Of a stretch of DNA of 32,721 nt, positions 1 to 6,228 are shown in pieces. The translations under genes were made by a program, and so were the position numbers. Source of the DNA: Pseudobutyrivibrio sp. GTDB taxonomy: Bacteria > Bacillota > Clostridia > Lachnospirales > Lachnospiraceae. The stretch spans positions 1-32,721 of the forward strand of contig JAILGH010000051.1 in NCBI GenBank assembly GCA_024697025.1. The letters are read 5' to 3'. The notes beneath the pieces were generated by a model. It ran no database searches. It was not told the DNA's origin and saw nothing but the letters and a program-made list of their open reading frames with translations. How positions within the stretch are numbered: the first letter of the stretch is position 1; each line of letters begins with the position of its first letter.

Positions 1-1645
1 CGGTGCAGCTGTTTGCATATTTAGACCAAGCAACTGTTATAGGGGATTTGCGTGATACATCGCCCCAGATGATTGGTGGCTTAACACAACGTGTTCCGTA
101 AGACTGAACCCAAGCTTTCTCCGTAAATACGTATCCATCCAGATGCTCGCCGAAATATTCAACCATGTCGTTTCTTTCGTATTCACCATGAACGATTACA
201 TCAAATCCAATCTCTTCCTGAAGCTTGATGCACTCAGCAATTTTTTTCTTGTTAAACTCTTTGTATTCCTCTAAAGAAATATTACCTTTTCTATACTCCT
301 GACGGTTTTTCCTAACATCAGCGGTTTGAGGGAATGAACCGATGGTTGTAGTAGGAAATAGAGGTAAACTAAGCTTTTCCTTTTGGATTGTCTCACGCGT
401 GTGGAAGTCAGGCAATCTTGCGTAATCTTCATCCTTGATTGCAGCCACACGCTTTTGAACAGATTCATCCTTGCTGTTTACACGGCTTGTAAATAGAGAC
501 TGATTATACTTGTAATCATCTAAAATATCTGGGTTAGAAGCAATTGAAAGAACAGCAATAGTCTTTAATTCATTAAGCTTTTCATATGCAAAGGCAAAGT
601 GTTTTGTATAATCCTTTGAAAGCTTGGTCTCGCTATCCAATGTATATGGAACATGAAGTAGAGAGCAAGAAGTAGAAAGGACTATATTATCGCCACCATT
701 TGTAGAAGCCTTAAGCTCTGCTAATGTCTCAAGAGTTGTCTTAAAGTTGTTAGCCCAAATATTTTTACCATTAACAAGACCGGCAAAGAGAAGTTTGTCT
801 TCAGGGAAACCATTTGTCTTAACAAGCTCAAGAGTTTTGCGTCCTTCCAAGAAATCTAATCCTATACCGTCAAAGTCAAGCTTTGTCACATTATTATAAA
901 TGTCTCTTATATCACCAAAATATGTCTGTAAAAGAATCTTCACCTGACCCTTCTTAGCAAGAAGTTTGCTATAGATATCTTCGAAAAGCTTGATGTCGTC
1001 TGTCGTCAAATCTTTTACAAGATATGGTTCTTCAAGCTGGACGAGGCTAGCTTTAGCATCAGCAAGATTTGAAATAAGCTTTATGTACTCATTTGTTAAA
1101 GCATAAGCAAAATCTTTTTCATTCTTTGAACCTGTATATCTTGCAAGTTTAAGAAGAGTAAAAGGTCCAATTAAGTTTACCTTGCAATCAATACCAAGAG
1201 ATTTTGCTTCTTTAAATTCAGCAACAGGCTTGTCGCCTACTAATCTGATATCAGCGTCATCATCAATCTCTGGAACAATGTAGTGATAGTTTGTATTGAA
1301 CCACTTTTTCATAGCTAAGGCTTTTACATTACCCTTGTCGCCCTGATAACCTCTGGCCATGGCAAAGTAAGTTTCAAGCTCAGAAAGACCAAGATTAGCG
1401 TAGCGACTAGGAATAATATTAAAAAGATATGCAACATCGAGAACATTGTCATAGAATGAAAAATCATTGGCTGAAATGTAGTCGATGCCAGCTTCCTTTT
1501 GTTTTGTCCAATTGTCTTTTCTAAGGTCTTTTGCAACATTAATAAGTTCTTCCTGGCTGATTTCTCCCTTGAAGAATTTTTCTGAAGCAAATTTTAATTC
1601 GCGGTTTGCACCAACACGTGGGAAACCAAGTACTGCGGTTTTCAT
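1..1645 (-). CDS. metE: Cobalamin-independent methionine synthase MetE (5-methyltetrahydropteroyltri-L-glutamate--homocysteine methyltransferase), 3' end outside the window
   Basis: MetE transfers the methyl group of 5-methyltetrahydropteroyl-polyglutamate to homocysteine, the last step of methionine synthesis, in the cytosol without B12. The reverse strand gives an open frame of 548 codons from ATG 1645-1643 to the window edge. It has the MetE start MKTAVLGFPRVGANRELKFA, the inner GPFTLLKL and DFDGIGLDFLEGR segments, the TTTIGSFPQT start of the catalytic barrel, and HGEYERNDMVEYFGEHLDGY followed by GTRCVKPPIIWGDV. MetE is usually about 750 residues, so roughly 200 are missing to the left, including the zinc-binding His/Cys/Glu/Cys ligands; this is a window cut, not a broken gene. 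An AGGAG ribosome site lies at about 1656-1662. I see no S-box, T-box or cobalamin riboswitch in the leader. It is divergent from cbiL. Confidence 0.95.
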   Translation of the reverse strand, partial: MKTAVLGFPRVGANRELKFASEKFFKGEISQEELINVAKDLRKDNWTKQKEAGIDYISANDFSFYDNVLDVAYLFNIIPSRYANLGLSELETYFAMARGYQGDKGNVKALAMKKWFNTNYHYIVPEIDDDADIRLVGDKPVAEFKEAKSLGIDCKVNLIGPFTLLKLARYTGSKNEKDFAYALTNEYIKLISNLADAKASLVQLEEPYLVKDLTTDDIKLFEDIYSKLLAKKGQVKILLQTYFGDIRDIYNNVTKLDFDGIGLDFLEGRKTLELVKTNGFPEDKLLFAGLVNGKNIWANNFKTTLETLAELKASTNGGDNIVLSTSCSLLHVPYTLDSETKLSKDYTKHFAFAYEKLNELKTIAVLSIASNPDILDDYKYNQSLFTSRVNSKDESVQKRVAAIKDEDYARLPDFHTRETIQKEKLSLPLFPTTTIGSFPQTADVRKNRQEYRKGNISLEEYKEFNKKKIAECIKLQEEIGFDVIVHGEYERNDMVEYFGEHLDGYVFTEKAWVQSYGTRCVKPPIIWGDVSRKSPITVAWSKYANSCT

Positions 1646-2066
1646 AAAACTTCTAATCTCCTCTCTAAAATAAAATTTTTTAGGAATCCAACCTGTGGAG
1701 GATGGAAGCAATAATCTTTAGCTTTTTGAAAAGTATATTATGTAAACACATGACTCGTATAATATTTAATTGATATTGGTTGCCATAGATTATATCTATA
1801 TATGGCTGTGATTTTAACTATAAAACTATGGCGATTAGAAAATAAAAGGTAATAGGAGTATGACTTTGAGCCATATATGAAACTCAAACTTTTACTAGAG
1901 TAAAAACTAGGACTTGGTGTATGATTTTTATAGAACCGAATATAAGTCAAACTTTTAATTAACAAAATGATTAAAAAATACTTGAAACAACGATAAAATA
2001 AGTATGACTTTGATATATAGCTCAAAGTCATACTTCTAAACAAATATAGAAAGTTGCGAGGTGGCT
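1646..2066. promoter_or_regulatory. Divergent metE/cbiL intergenic region with repeated palindromic motifs
   Basis: This 421-bp AT-rich region separates the leftward metE from the rightward cbiL and must hold both promoters. The 13-mer AGTATGACTTTGA occurs directly at 1857-1869 and 2001-2013 and inverted at 2022-2034. A second palindrome, TTTTACT-AG-AGTAAAA, is at 1890-1905. The core TCAAACTTTTA recurs near 1885 and 1949. I found no convincing gene here: the one longer open frame on the minus strand begins inside the palindrome and encodes a low-complexity Tyr/Ser/Phe-rich peptide. No promoter hexamers stand out clearly on either strand. Confidence 0.5.
2000..2035. repeat. Perfect 14-bp inverted repeat just upstream of cbiL
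   Basis: AAGTATGACTTTGA (2000-2013) is followed after 8 nt by its exact reverse complement (2022-2035). It ends 31 bp before the cbiL ATG. No T-run follows on the plus strand, and only a weak AT stretch follows on the minus strand, so an operator or leader hairpin is more likely than a terminator. A third copy of the arm is at 1857-1869. Confidence 0.7.
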
Positions 2067-2765
2067 ATGACAGGAATTCTTTATGGAATAGGCGTGGGGC
2101 CAGGAGATCCTGAGATGTTGACACTCAGGGCGGTGCGTGCAATAAAGGAGGCAGATGTAATTTGTCTGCCACGCCCAGAAAAGGAAAAATGTAGGGCGTA
2201 TCAAATTGCGTTGCCAGTAGTGCCAGAACTCAGATATAAAAAGATAATAAGCTATGATTTTGAAATGACTACAGATGAGGAAGTGCTAGCTGCTAAGCAT
2301 AAAGATTTTTATCAGAAATACAGACAGCTTTTACTTGATGGATATAATCTTGCTTTTCTTACAATAGGTGATTCAACTATATATTCAACCTTTGGATATA
2401 TTATGAAATTGGCAAAGGCTGATGGCATAGAGATAGAGATTATCAGTGGTATAACTTCTTTTTGCGGCACAGCAGCAGCCTGCGGATTAGTTATCAGCGA
2501 AAAGAATGAAAACATTCATATATTATCAGGTCAAGAAAAATTGGATGATGCTATGCTGCAGATGCCAGGAACCAAAATCATTATGAAAAGCGGCAAGAAT
2601 ATTTCGGAAATCAAGGAAAAGCTTATGGAGCTGGAAGCCCAGGGAAAAGTAACCGTAAATGCGGTAATAGATTGCGGCATGGAGACAGAGCAGATTTTTA
2701 CTAGTGCCATGACAATACCTGAGGATAGTAAATATATGCTTACTATTATAGTTAAGGAAAAATAG
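2067..2765 (+). CDS. cbiL: Precorrin-2 / cobalt-factor II C20-methyltransferase
   Basis: This cytosolic SAM-dependent enzyme of the tetrapyrrole methylase family methylates C20 of precorrin-2 (CobI) or cobalt-factor II (CbiL) in corrin ring synthesis. Visible motifs are GIGVGPGDPEMLTLRAV at residues 7-23, GDSTIYSTF near 104-112 (the family's GDPxxYSTF with Ser for Pro) and SGITSFCGTAAA near 129-140. Its 232 residues match the family size. ATG 2067 is preferred over an in-frame GTG at 2061 because GAGG at 2058-2061 gives a 5-nt spacing. The gene stands alone, with no other corrin-ring gene beside it, although two genes with possible B12 links lie at 4147-4999. The name cbiL assumes the anaerobic route usual in Clostridia; the sequence alone does not separate CbiL from CobI. 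Confidence 0.88.
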   Translation: MTGILYGIGVGPGDPEMLTLRAVRAIKEADVICLPRPEKEKCRAYQIALPVVPELRYKKIISYDFEMTTDEEVLAAKHKDFYQKYRQLLLDGYNLAFLTIGDSTIYSTFGYIMKLAKADGIEIEIISGITSFCGTAAACGLVISEKNENIHILSGQEKLDDAMLQMPGTKIIMKSGKNISEIKEKLMELEAQGKVTVNAVIDCGMETEQIFTSAMTIPEDSKYMLTIIVKEK

Positions 2766-2780
2766 AGGCATTATAGTATA

Positions 2781-2845
2781 TTGACAAAATTTAATAGCAC
2801 ACAATTAAAATATGTAATGACTTAATCATTTTTCTGTGCTATAGT
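2781..2845 (+). promoter_or_regulatory. Candidate promoters of the rubrerythrin gene
   Basis: Two overlapping candidates are visible. One is a perfect TTGACA at 2781-2786 with TAAAAT at 2806-2811, with a spacer of 19, which is long. The other is ATGACT (2817-2822), 17 nt, TATAGT (2840-2845), which has ideal spacing and would start transcription near 2852, about 28 nt before the ATG. No clear PerR-type operator was recognised. Confidence 0.4.
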
Positions 2846-2879
2846 TACCCTATAAACAAAAGTAAAAGGAGGTTTTATT

Positions 2880-3422
2880 ATGGCACAGAATAAATACGCA
2901 GGTACAAAAACAGAGAAGAACCTTTGGGAGGCATTTGCTGGAGAGTCAATGGCTCGCAATAAATATACATATTTTGCTTCAGTTGCAAAGAAGGCAGGAT
3001 ATGAGCAGATCGCAGCACTTTTCTTAAAGACTGCTGACAACGAGAAGGAGCATGCAAAGCTTTGGTTCAAGGCTCTTGGCGAGCTTGGTGATACACCAGA
3101 GAATCTTCTTCATGCAGCAGAGGGTGAGAACGCAGAGTGGACAGACATGTATGATCGCATGGCTAAGGAAGCTGACGAAGAGGGATTCCCTGAGTTGGCA
3201 GCTCAGTTTAGAGGCGTTGCAGCTATCGAAAAGCTTCACGAGGAGCGTTATCGCAAGCTTCTTCACAACGTAGAGGCTATGGAAGTATTCAAGAAGAGTG
3301 GAGTTACAATGTGGGAGTGCCGCAACTGTGGTCACGTGGTTGTTGGTCTTGAGGCTCCTCAGGTTTGCCCAGTCTGCAAGCATCCACAGAGCTTCTTCGA
3401 AGTACATGCTGAGAATTACTAA
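2880..3422 (+). CDS. rbr: Rubrerythrin
   Basis: Rubrerythrin is a cytosolic diiron protein that reduces hydrogen peroxide in anaerobes. The N-terminal ferritin-like four-helix domain shows the diiron ligands: Glu22 (GES), Glu55-x-x-His58, Glu83/Glu86, and Glu117-x-x-His120. A C-terminal rubredoxin domain has paired cysteines Cys147/Cys150 and Cys163/Cys166. The order (ferritin-like, then rubredoxin) and length (180 aa) are those of classical rubrerythrin, not the reversed form. The ATG follows AAAGGAGG at 2865-2872. Codon use is strongly biased, suggesting high expression. It is monocistronic, with its own terminator immediately downstream. Confidence 0.97.
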   Translation: MAQNKYAGTKTEKNLWEAFAGESMARNKYTYFASVAKKAGYEQIAALFLKTADNEKEHAKLWFKALGELGDTPENLLHAAEGENAEWTDMYDRMAKEADEEGFPELAAQFRGVAAIEKLHEERYRKLLHNVEAMEVFKKSGVTMWECRNCGHVVVGLEAPQVCPVCKHPQSFFEVHAENY

Positions 3423-3457
3423 TAGACATTCTCATATTACAAACAAGACTTAATATT

Positions 3458-3492
3458 AGTGAGTTGCCGAAAATCCGGCAACTCACTTTTTC
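3458..3492 (+). terminator. Rho-independent terminator of rbr
   Basis: A 12-bp perfect stem AGTGAGTTGCCG (3458-3469) / CGGCAACTCACT (3476-3487), loop AAAATC, is followed by a run of T from 3487. Confidence 0.95.
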
Positions 3493-4087
3493 TATTCACA
3501 GTCATATACACAATGGGCCAGAAGCAGCTCTTGCTATAGTGGTATAGGTGAATTTGAACAGAATAATAGCTTTTCTTATTGCTGCAAATGTAGCTTTAAG
3601 TGGGCGTACTTTCATTGGTTTTGCACTTTTAAGCTACTGTATGTAGTGCTCAGACAATTGAGGATTATATTTATTCCCTGGAAGTTATATGCACCCAAGT
3701 TGCCTTCATGTTCCATTCATCAAGTGGATTTTAGGAAATGAGTTTTGTAGATATGGGCACCAGTCAAGATTCACATCCATGTTCAACTTTCCTTGACCTC
3801 GCCGTCCATGGCTCGGTCTGCCCATATCTATCAAAACTTATTTCCTAATCCACTAGATTCATTCCAAAATCAGGCAACCAGGTGCATATAACCTCCAGGG
3901 AATTATCTATAAATAGTGGTTGTCTGAGCAAAACATACTGTGGCGAAAAAAGTGCAAAGAATTGAAAGAACGTCCACAATAGAAAAAGCTACATGCAGCA
4001 ATTAGAAAATCATTATTCTGTGATTGAACCTATACCACTATAGCAAGAGCTGCTTCTGGATAATTCAGTCAAATAGACTGTGAATAG
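3492..4087. repeat. Giant imperfect inverted repeat (596-nt foldback); structured RNA or MITE-like element
   Basis: The whole gene-free stretch between rubrerythrin and the next gene folds back on itself. Perfect helices seen by direct comparison: base CTATTCACAGTC 3492-3503 with 4076-4087 (12 bp); 3518-3549 with 4028-4059 (32 bp); apical 3748-3759 with 3819-3830 (12 bp). Between them the arms stay largely complementary and in register (for example the GCTCAGACAA block, the ATTCCCTGGA-GTTATATGCACC block and the TAGGAAAT block), broken by small bulges. The 59-nt apical loop (3760-3818) itself holds GTCAAG/CTTGAC (3763-3768/3792-3797) and GCC/GGC (3801-3803/3810-3812). There is no credible ORF and no transposase. 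It could be a large noncoding RNA, a MITE-like element, or a decayed duplicated inverted segment. Confidence 0.85.
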
Positions 4088-4088
4088 T

Positions 4089-4110
4089 AATAGGGATTTT
4101 TCCTATTTTC
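4089..4110 (+). terminator. Weak terminator-like hairpin after the giant inverted repeat
   Basis: AATAGG (4089-4094) and CCTATT (4102-4107) form a 6-bp stem around GATTTTT, followed by TTC. It directly abuts the base of the 596-nt foldback. The stem is AU-rich, so termination would be inefficient; it could also be chance. Confidence 0.35.
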
Positions 4111-4140
4111 TTGCATGGACAGATATTATTAAACTATAAT
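4111..4140 (+). promoter_or_regulatory. Candidate sigma-A promoter giving a leaderless or near-leaderless mRNA
   Basis: TTGCAT (4111-4116), 18 nt, TATAAT (4135-4140). The expected start, about 7 nt beyond the perfect -10 box, coincides with the ATG at 4147. No Shine-Dalgarno sequence precedes that ATG. A second possible -10, TATTAT at 4124-4129, would give a leader of about 11 nt, also without a ribosome site. Confidence 0.5.
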
Positions 4141-4146
4141 AAACGA

Positions 4147-4425
4147 ATGGAACATTATAAATTTTTTCAGAATAGAGAATGTGAATATTTTCCATGTCAC
4201 AAGACAGACCATCCAGAGGATTTTAACTGTCTGTTTTGTTATTGTCCCCTTTATTGCCTTGGGGACAAGTGCGGGGGCAATTTTACTTATACAGAAAGCG
4301 GAATAAAATCCTGCGTTAATTGTCTGCGACCACATGTCAGGGATAACTACGATGACATTAACGCACAGTTTAGTAAGATAGTTGAGGTTATGAAAAGCAG
4401 TGAAACACAAGATAGTCAGAATTAG
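4147..4425 (+). CDS. Cys-rich small-domain protein (putative metal-binding, zf-like family)
   Basis: A 92-residue cytosolic protein with about ten cysteines, mostly in CxxC-like groups: ECEYFPCHK near the N terminus, NCLFCYCPLYCLGDKCGGNF in the middle and SCVNCLRPH after it. This arrangement matches the cysteine-rich small domain family, often found as a separate protein or fusion next to cobalamin genes in anaerobes and archaea; I recognise the pattern but its biochemical role is not established. ATG 4147 is chosen because the conserved part starts at once (MEHYKFFQNRECEYFPC). A TTG at 4111 would be in frame but lies on the promoter. The next gene starts inside its 3' end (26-nt overlap), so the two are probably translated together. 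The C-terminal 30 residues are polar and without cysteine. Confidence 0.7.
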   Translation: MEHYKFFQNRECEYFPCHKTDHPEDFNCLFCYCPLYCLGDKCGGNFTYTESGIKSCVNCLRPHVRDNYDDINAQFSKIVEVMKSSETQDSQN

Positions 4426-4999
4426 TCCCGAGTATTCTGATATAGATGACATAATTCATCGGTATCATTTTAGTGAAGATGACAGACCCCTGATAAAATC
4501 CCTTTATCAGAAGCATTTTTCTAGGCCACAGGTGCAGATAGCCTATGACATTAATCCTGAAATTGAGGGTATCGATTTAGATGATTTTGCAGTGGCAATA
4601 GTTACTTTGGGTGCTGAAATAGATGAGATTATAAATAGCTACGTGGCTAAAGAGCAGATTTTGGAGACATATATTCTAGATGCCATTGCAGTAAAGATTC
4701 TTTCCAGAGCCTACACTACCCTTGTGAAGGACGTAAATAGATTTAGTGGCAAGACCGTGTCATCGCTGGAGTTTATAGGCGATAGGTTTCCTATGGAATT
4801 GACTGAGGCTGTATTAGATTATCTAAAGCCTGATGGGGTGTCACTTAAAGAGGGCTATATGCTTTCTCCATTAAAAACCGTTTGCATGATTCTTCCTTTA
4901 AAGGAAGGCGGGGATAATGCTTCGGACAATGTGGAAAAGATATGCAATACCTGTAGCAAGTGTGGAAATCTTAAATGTATTATGAGAAATAGTACCTAA
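4400..4999 (+). CDS. Protein resembling the B12-dependent methionine synthase activation domain
   Basis: This 199-residue soluble protein resembles free-standing homologues of the MetH activation (AdoMet-binding) domain found in Clostridia. Supporting segments are the VTLGAEIDEIINSYVAKEQILETYILDAIAVKIL helix-rich core (compare LGxxVDxxI...xxxYVLDAIG in the family) and a C-terminal cysteine cluster CNTCSKCGNLKC. The AdoMet-binding Arg-x3-Gly-Tyr motif of MetH is not evident (FIGDRFPME stands in that region), so reactivation activity is uncertain. The start is GTG 4400, overlapping the Cys-rich gene; GAGG at 4384-4387 is 12 nt away, so translational coupling is likely. No other in-frame start occurs until far inside. 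Its neighbours (Cys-rich small domain, cbiL 1.6 kb upstream) suggest a corrinoid role. Confidence 0.6.
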   Translation: MKHKIVRISPEYSDIDDIIHRYHFSEDDRPLIKSLYQKHFSRPQVQIAYDINPEIEGIDLDDFAVAIVTLGAEIDEIINSYVAKEQILETYILDAIAVKILSRAYTTLVKDVNRFSGKTVSSLEFIGDRFPMELTEAVLDYLKPDGVSLKEGYMLSPLKTVCMILPLKEGGDNASDNVEKICNTCSKCGNLKCIMRNST

Positions 5000-5071
5000 A
5001 ATTCTATTTTATAGATTTGATTAGGATGGCCCTATTTTTTAGGGAGAAATATATTATTAAAGGGGTAAACC

Positions 5072-6211
5072 ATGAAAAACACTAACATGAATTTAACAAA
5101 CGCTATGGAAAACCGCGACAAAATTATCGTAAAGACAAGTATTGTCGGCATAGTGGCAAATATTTTTCTTGCCGGCTTCAAGGCTGCAGTGGGATTGTTA
5201 ACCAACTCAATTGCAATTGTTCTTGATGCGGTAAACAATTTATCTGATGCACTTTCATCCGTAATTACGATAATTGGCACCAAGCTTGCCAACAAGCTTC
5301 CGGATAAAAAGCATCCATTGGGACACGGCCGAATAGAATATTTAAGTGCCATGATTGTTGCAGCTATCGTATTATATGCAGGTGGAACTTCCCTTGTAGA
5401 GTCAATTAAAAAGATTATTCATCCAGAAAAGGCTGAGTATACCGTGACATCTCTTGTGATTATCGGAGTGGCTATTTTGGTAAAAATATTCCTTGGAAGA
5501 TACGTTAAAGCTAAAGGCGAAGCCGTTAATTCAGGTGCACTTATTGCTTCAGGAGCAGATGCCAGCTTTGATGCCATTCTTTCAGCTTCAGTACTTGCAT
5601 CAGCACTTATATTCATCTATACAGGGCTTTCTTTGGAAGCAATCGTAGGTGTAGTTATTTCTATATTTATCATTCGTTCCGGAATTGAAATGCTTCAGGA
5701 GACTTTAAATGATATTTTAGGTGCTAGAGCAGATAGAGAGATGACCGTTGGAATCAAGAGACTTATCTGCGAGGAGCCGGAGGTTAGAGGAGCCTATGAT
5801 TTAATAGTCAACAACTATGGTCCTAATCGCAACTACGCATCAGTTCATATTGAGGTGCCAGACACCATGACTGTGGATGAGCTAGATGTGCTTACTCGTC
5901 GAATCGAGGCAAAGGTTTTCCACGAGACAGGCGTTATCCTTACAGGTGTGGGCGTATATTCATACAACACTAAGGATGATGAGGCATCAAAGATGCGCAA
6001 CAAGGTTATTGAGACTGTAATTGCACACGATTGGGCATTGCAGATTCATGGATTTTACGTTGATATTCCAGCAAAACAGATGCGCTTTGATGTAGTGTTT
6101 TCATTTGATATTGACGCCAGCGAAGGTGTTGACATAATCACAGGAGAGCTATATCAGCTATATCCTGATTTTACAATTCAGATTGCTCCAGATGTTGATA
6201 TAACAGACTAA
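5072..6211 (+). CDS. Cation diffusion facilitator (CDF) efflux transporter, manganese-type signature
   Basis: This inner-membrane metal/proton antiporter has about six transmembrane helices in residues 20-215, then a long cytosolic region. Transport-site residues are Asn55-x3-Asp59 in TM2 (DAVNNLSDALSS) and Asp163-x3-Asp167 in TM5 (GADASFDA). Zinc CDFs usually have HxxxD there, whereas NxxxD/DxxxD is typical of the Mn exporters MntE/MneP, so manganese efflux is the best guess. HPLGHGRIEYL at 81-91 is the family loop. At 379 aa it is about 80 residues longer than a minimal CDF: a second ferredoxin-like unit (IHGFYVDIPAKQMRFDVVFSFDI) follows the usual dimerisation domain. AAAGGGG at 5060-5066 precedes the ATG. 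A small 5-bp hairpin (5030-5044) lacks a T-run. pncB follows closely. Confidence 0.9.
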   Translation: MKNTNMNLTNAMENRDKIIVKTSIVGIVANIFLAGFKAAVGLLTNSIAIVLDAVNNLSDALSSVITIIGTKLANKLPDKKHPLGHGRIEYLSAMIVAAIVLYAGGTSLVESIKKIIHPEKAEYTVTSLVIIGVAILVKIFLGRYVKAKGEAVNSGALIASGADASFDAILSASVLASALIFIYTGLSLEAIVGVVISIFIIRSGIEMLQETLNDILGARADREMTVGIKRLICEEPEVRGAYDLIVNNYGPNRNYASVHIEVPDTMTVDELDVLTRRIEAKVFHETGVILTGVGVYSYNTKDDEASKMRNKVIETVIAHDWALQIHGFYVDIPAKQMRFDVVFSFDIDASEGVDIITGELYQLYPDFTIQIAPDVDITD

Positions 6212-6228
6212 ATTTTATGGAGGGTAAG

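Noticed and set aside
1646-1760. SAM, T-box or cobalamin riboswitch in the metE leader
   Set aside because: None of the conserved core sequences of these riboswitches was found; only a weak 6-bp hairpin near 1690 is visible.
1972-1996. Possible sigma-28 promoter (TAAA ... AACGATAA) upstream of cbiL
   Set aside because: Spacer is only 13 nt, two mismatches in the -10, AT-rich context and no link of the gene to motility.
1738-2043. Minus-strand open frame of about 100 codons between metE and cbiL
   Set aside because: It starts inside a palindrome, encodes low-complexity Tyr/Ser/Phe-rich peptide, has no ribosome site and would sit on the divergent promoter region.
3024-3407. Minus-strand open frame opposite rubrerythrin
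   Set aside because: It is antisense to a well-supported gene and has no ribosome site or recognisable product.
3488-4110. Insertion sequence or retron at the giant inverted repeat
   Set aside because: No transposase or reverse transcriptase reading frame exists in or next to it, and no clear target duplication was found; kept as an unclassified foldback.
5030-5044. CCCTA-TTTTT-TAGGG hairpin before the CDF gene as a terminator
   Set aside because: Only 5 bp with no T-run after it; too weak to call.
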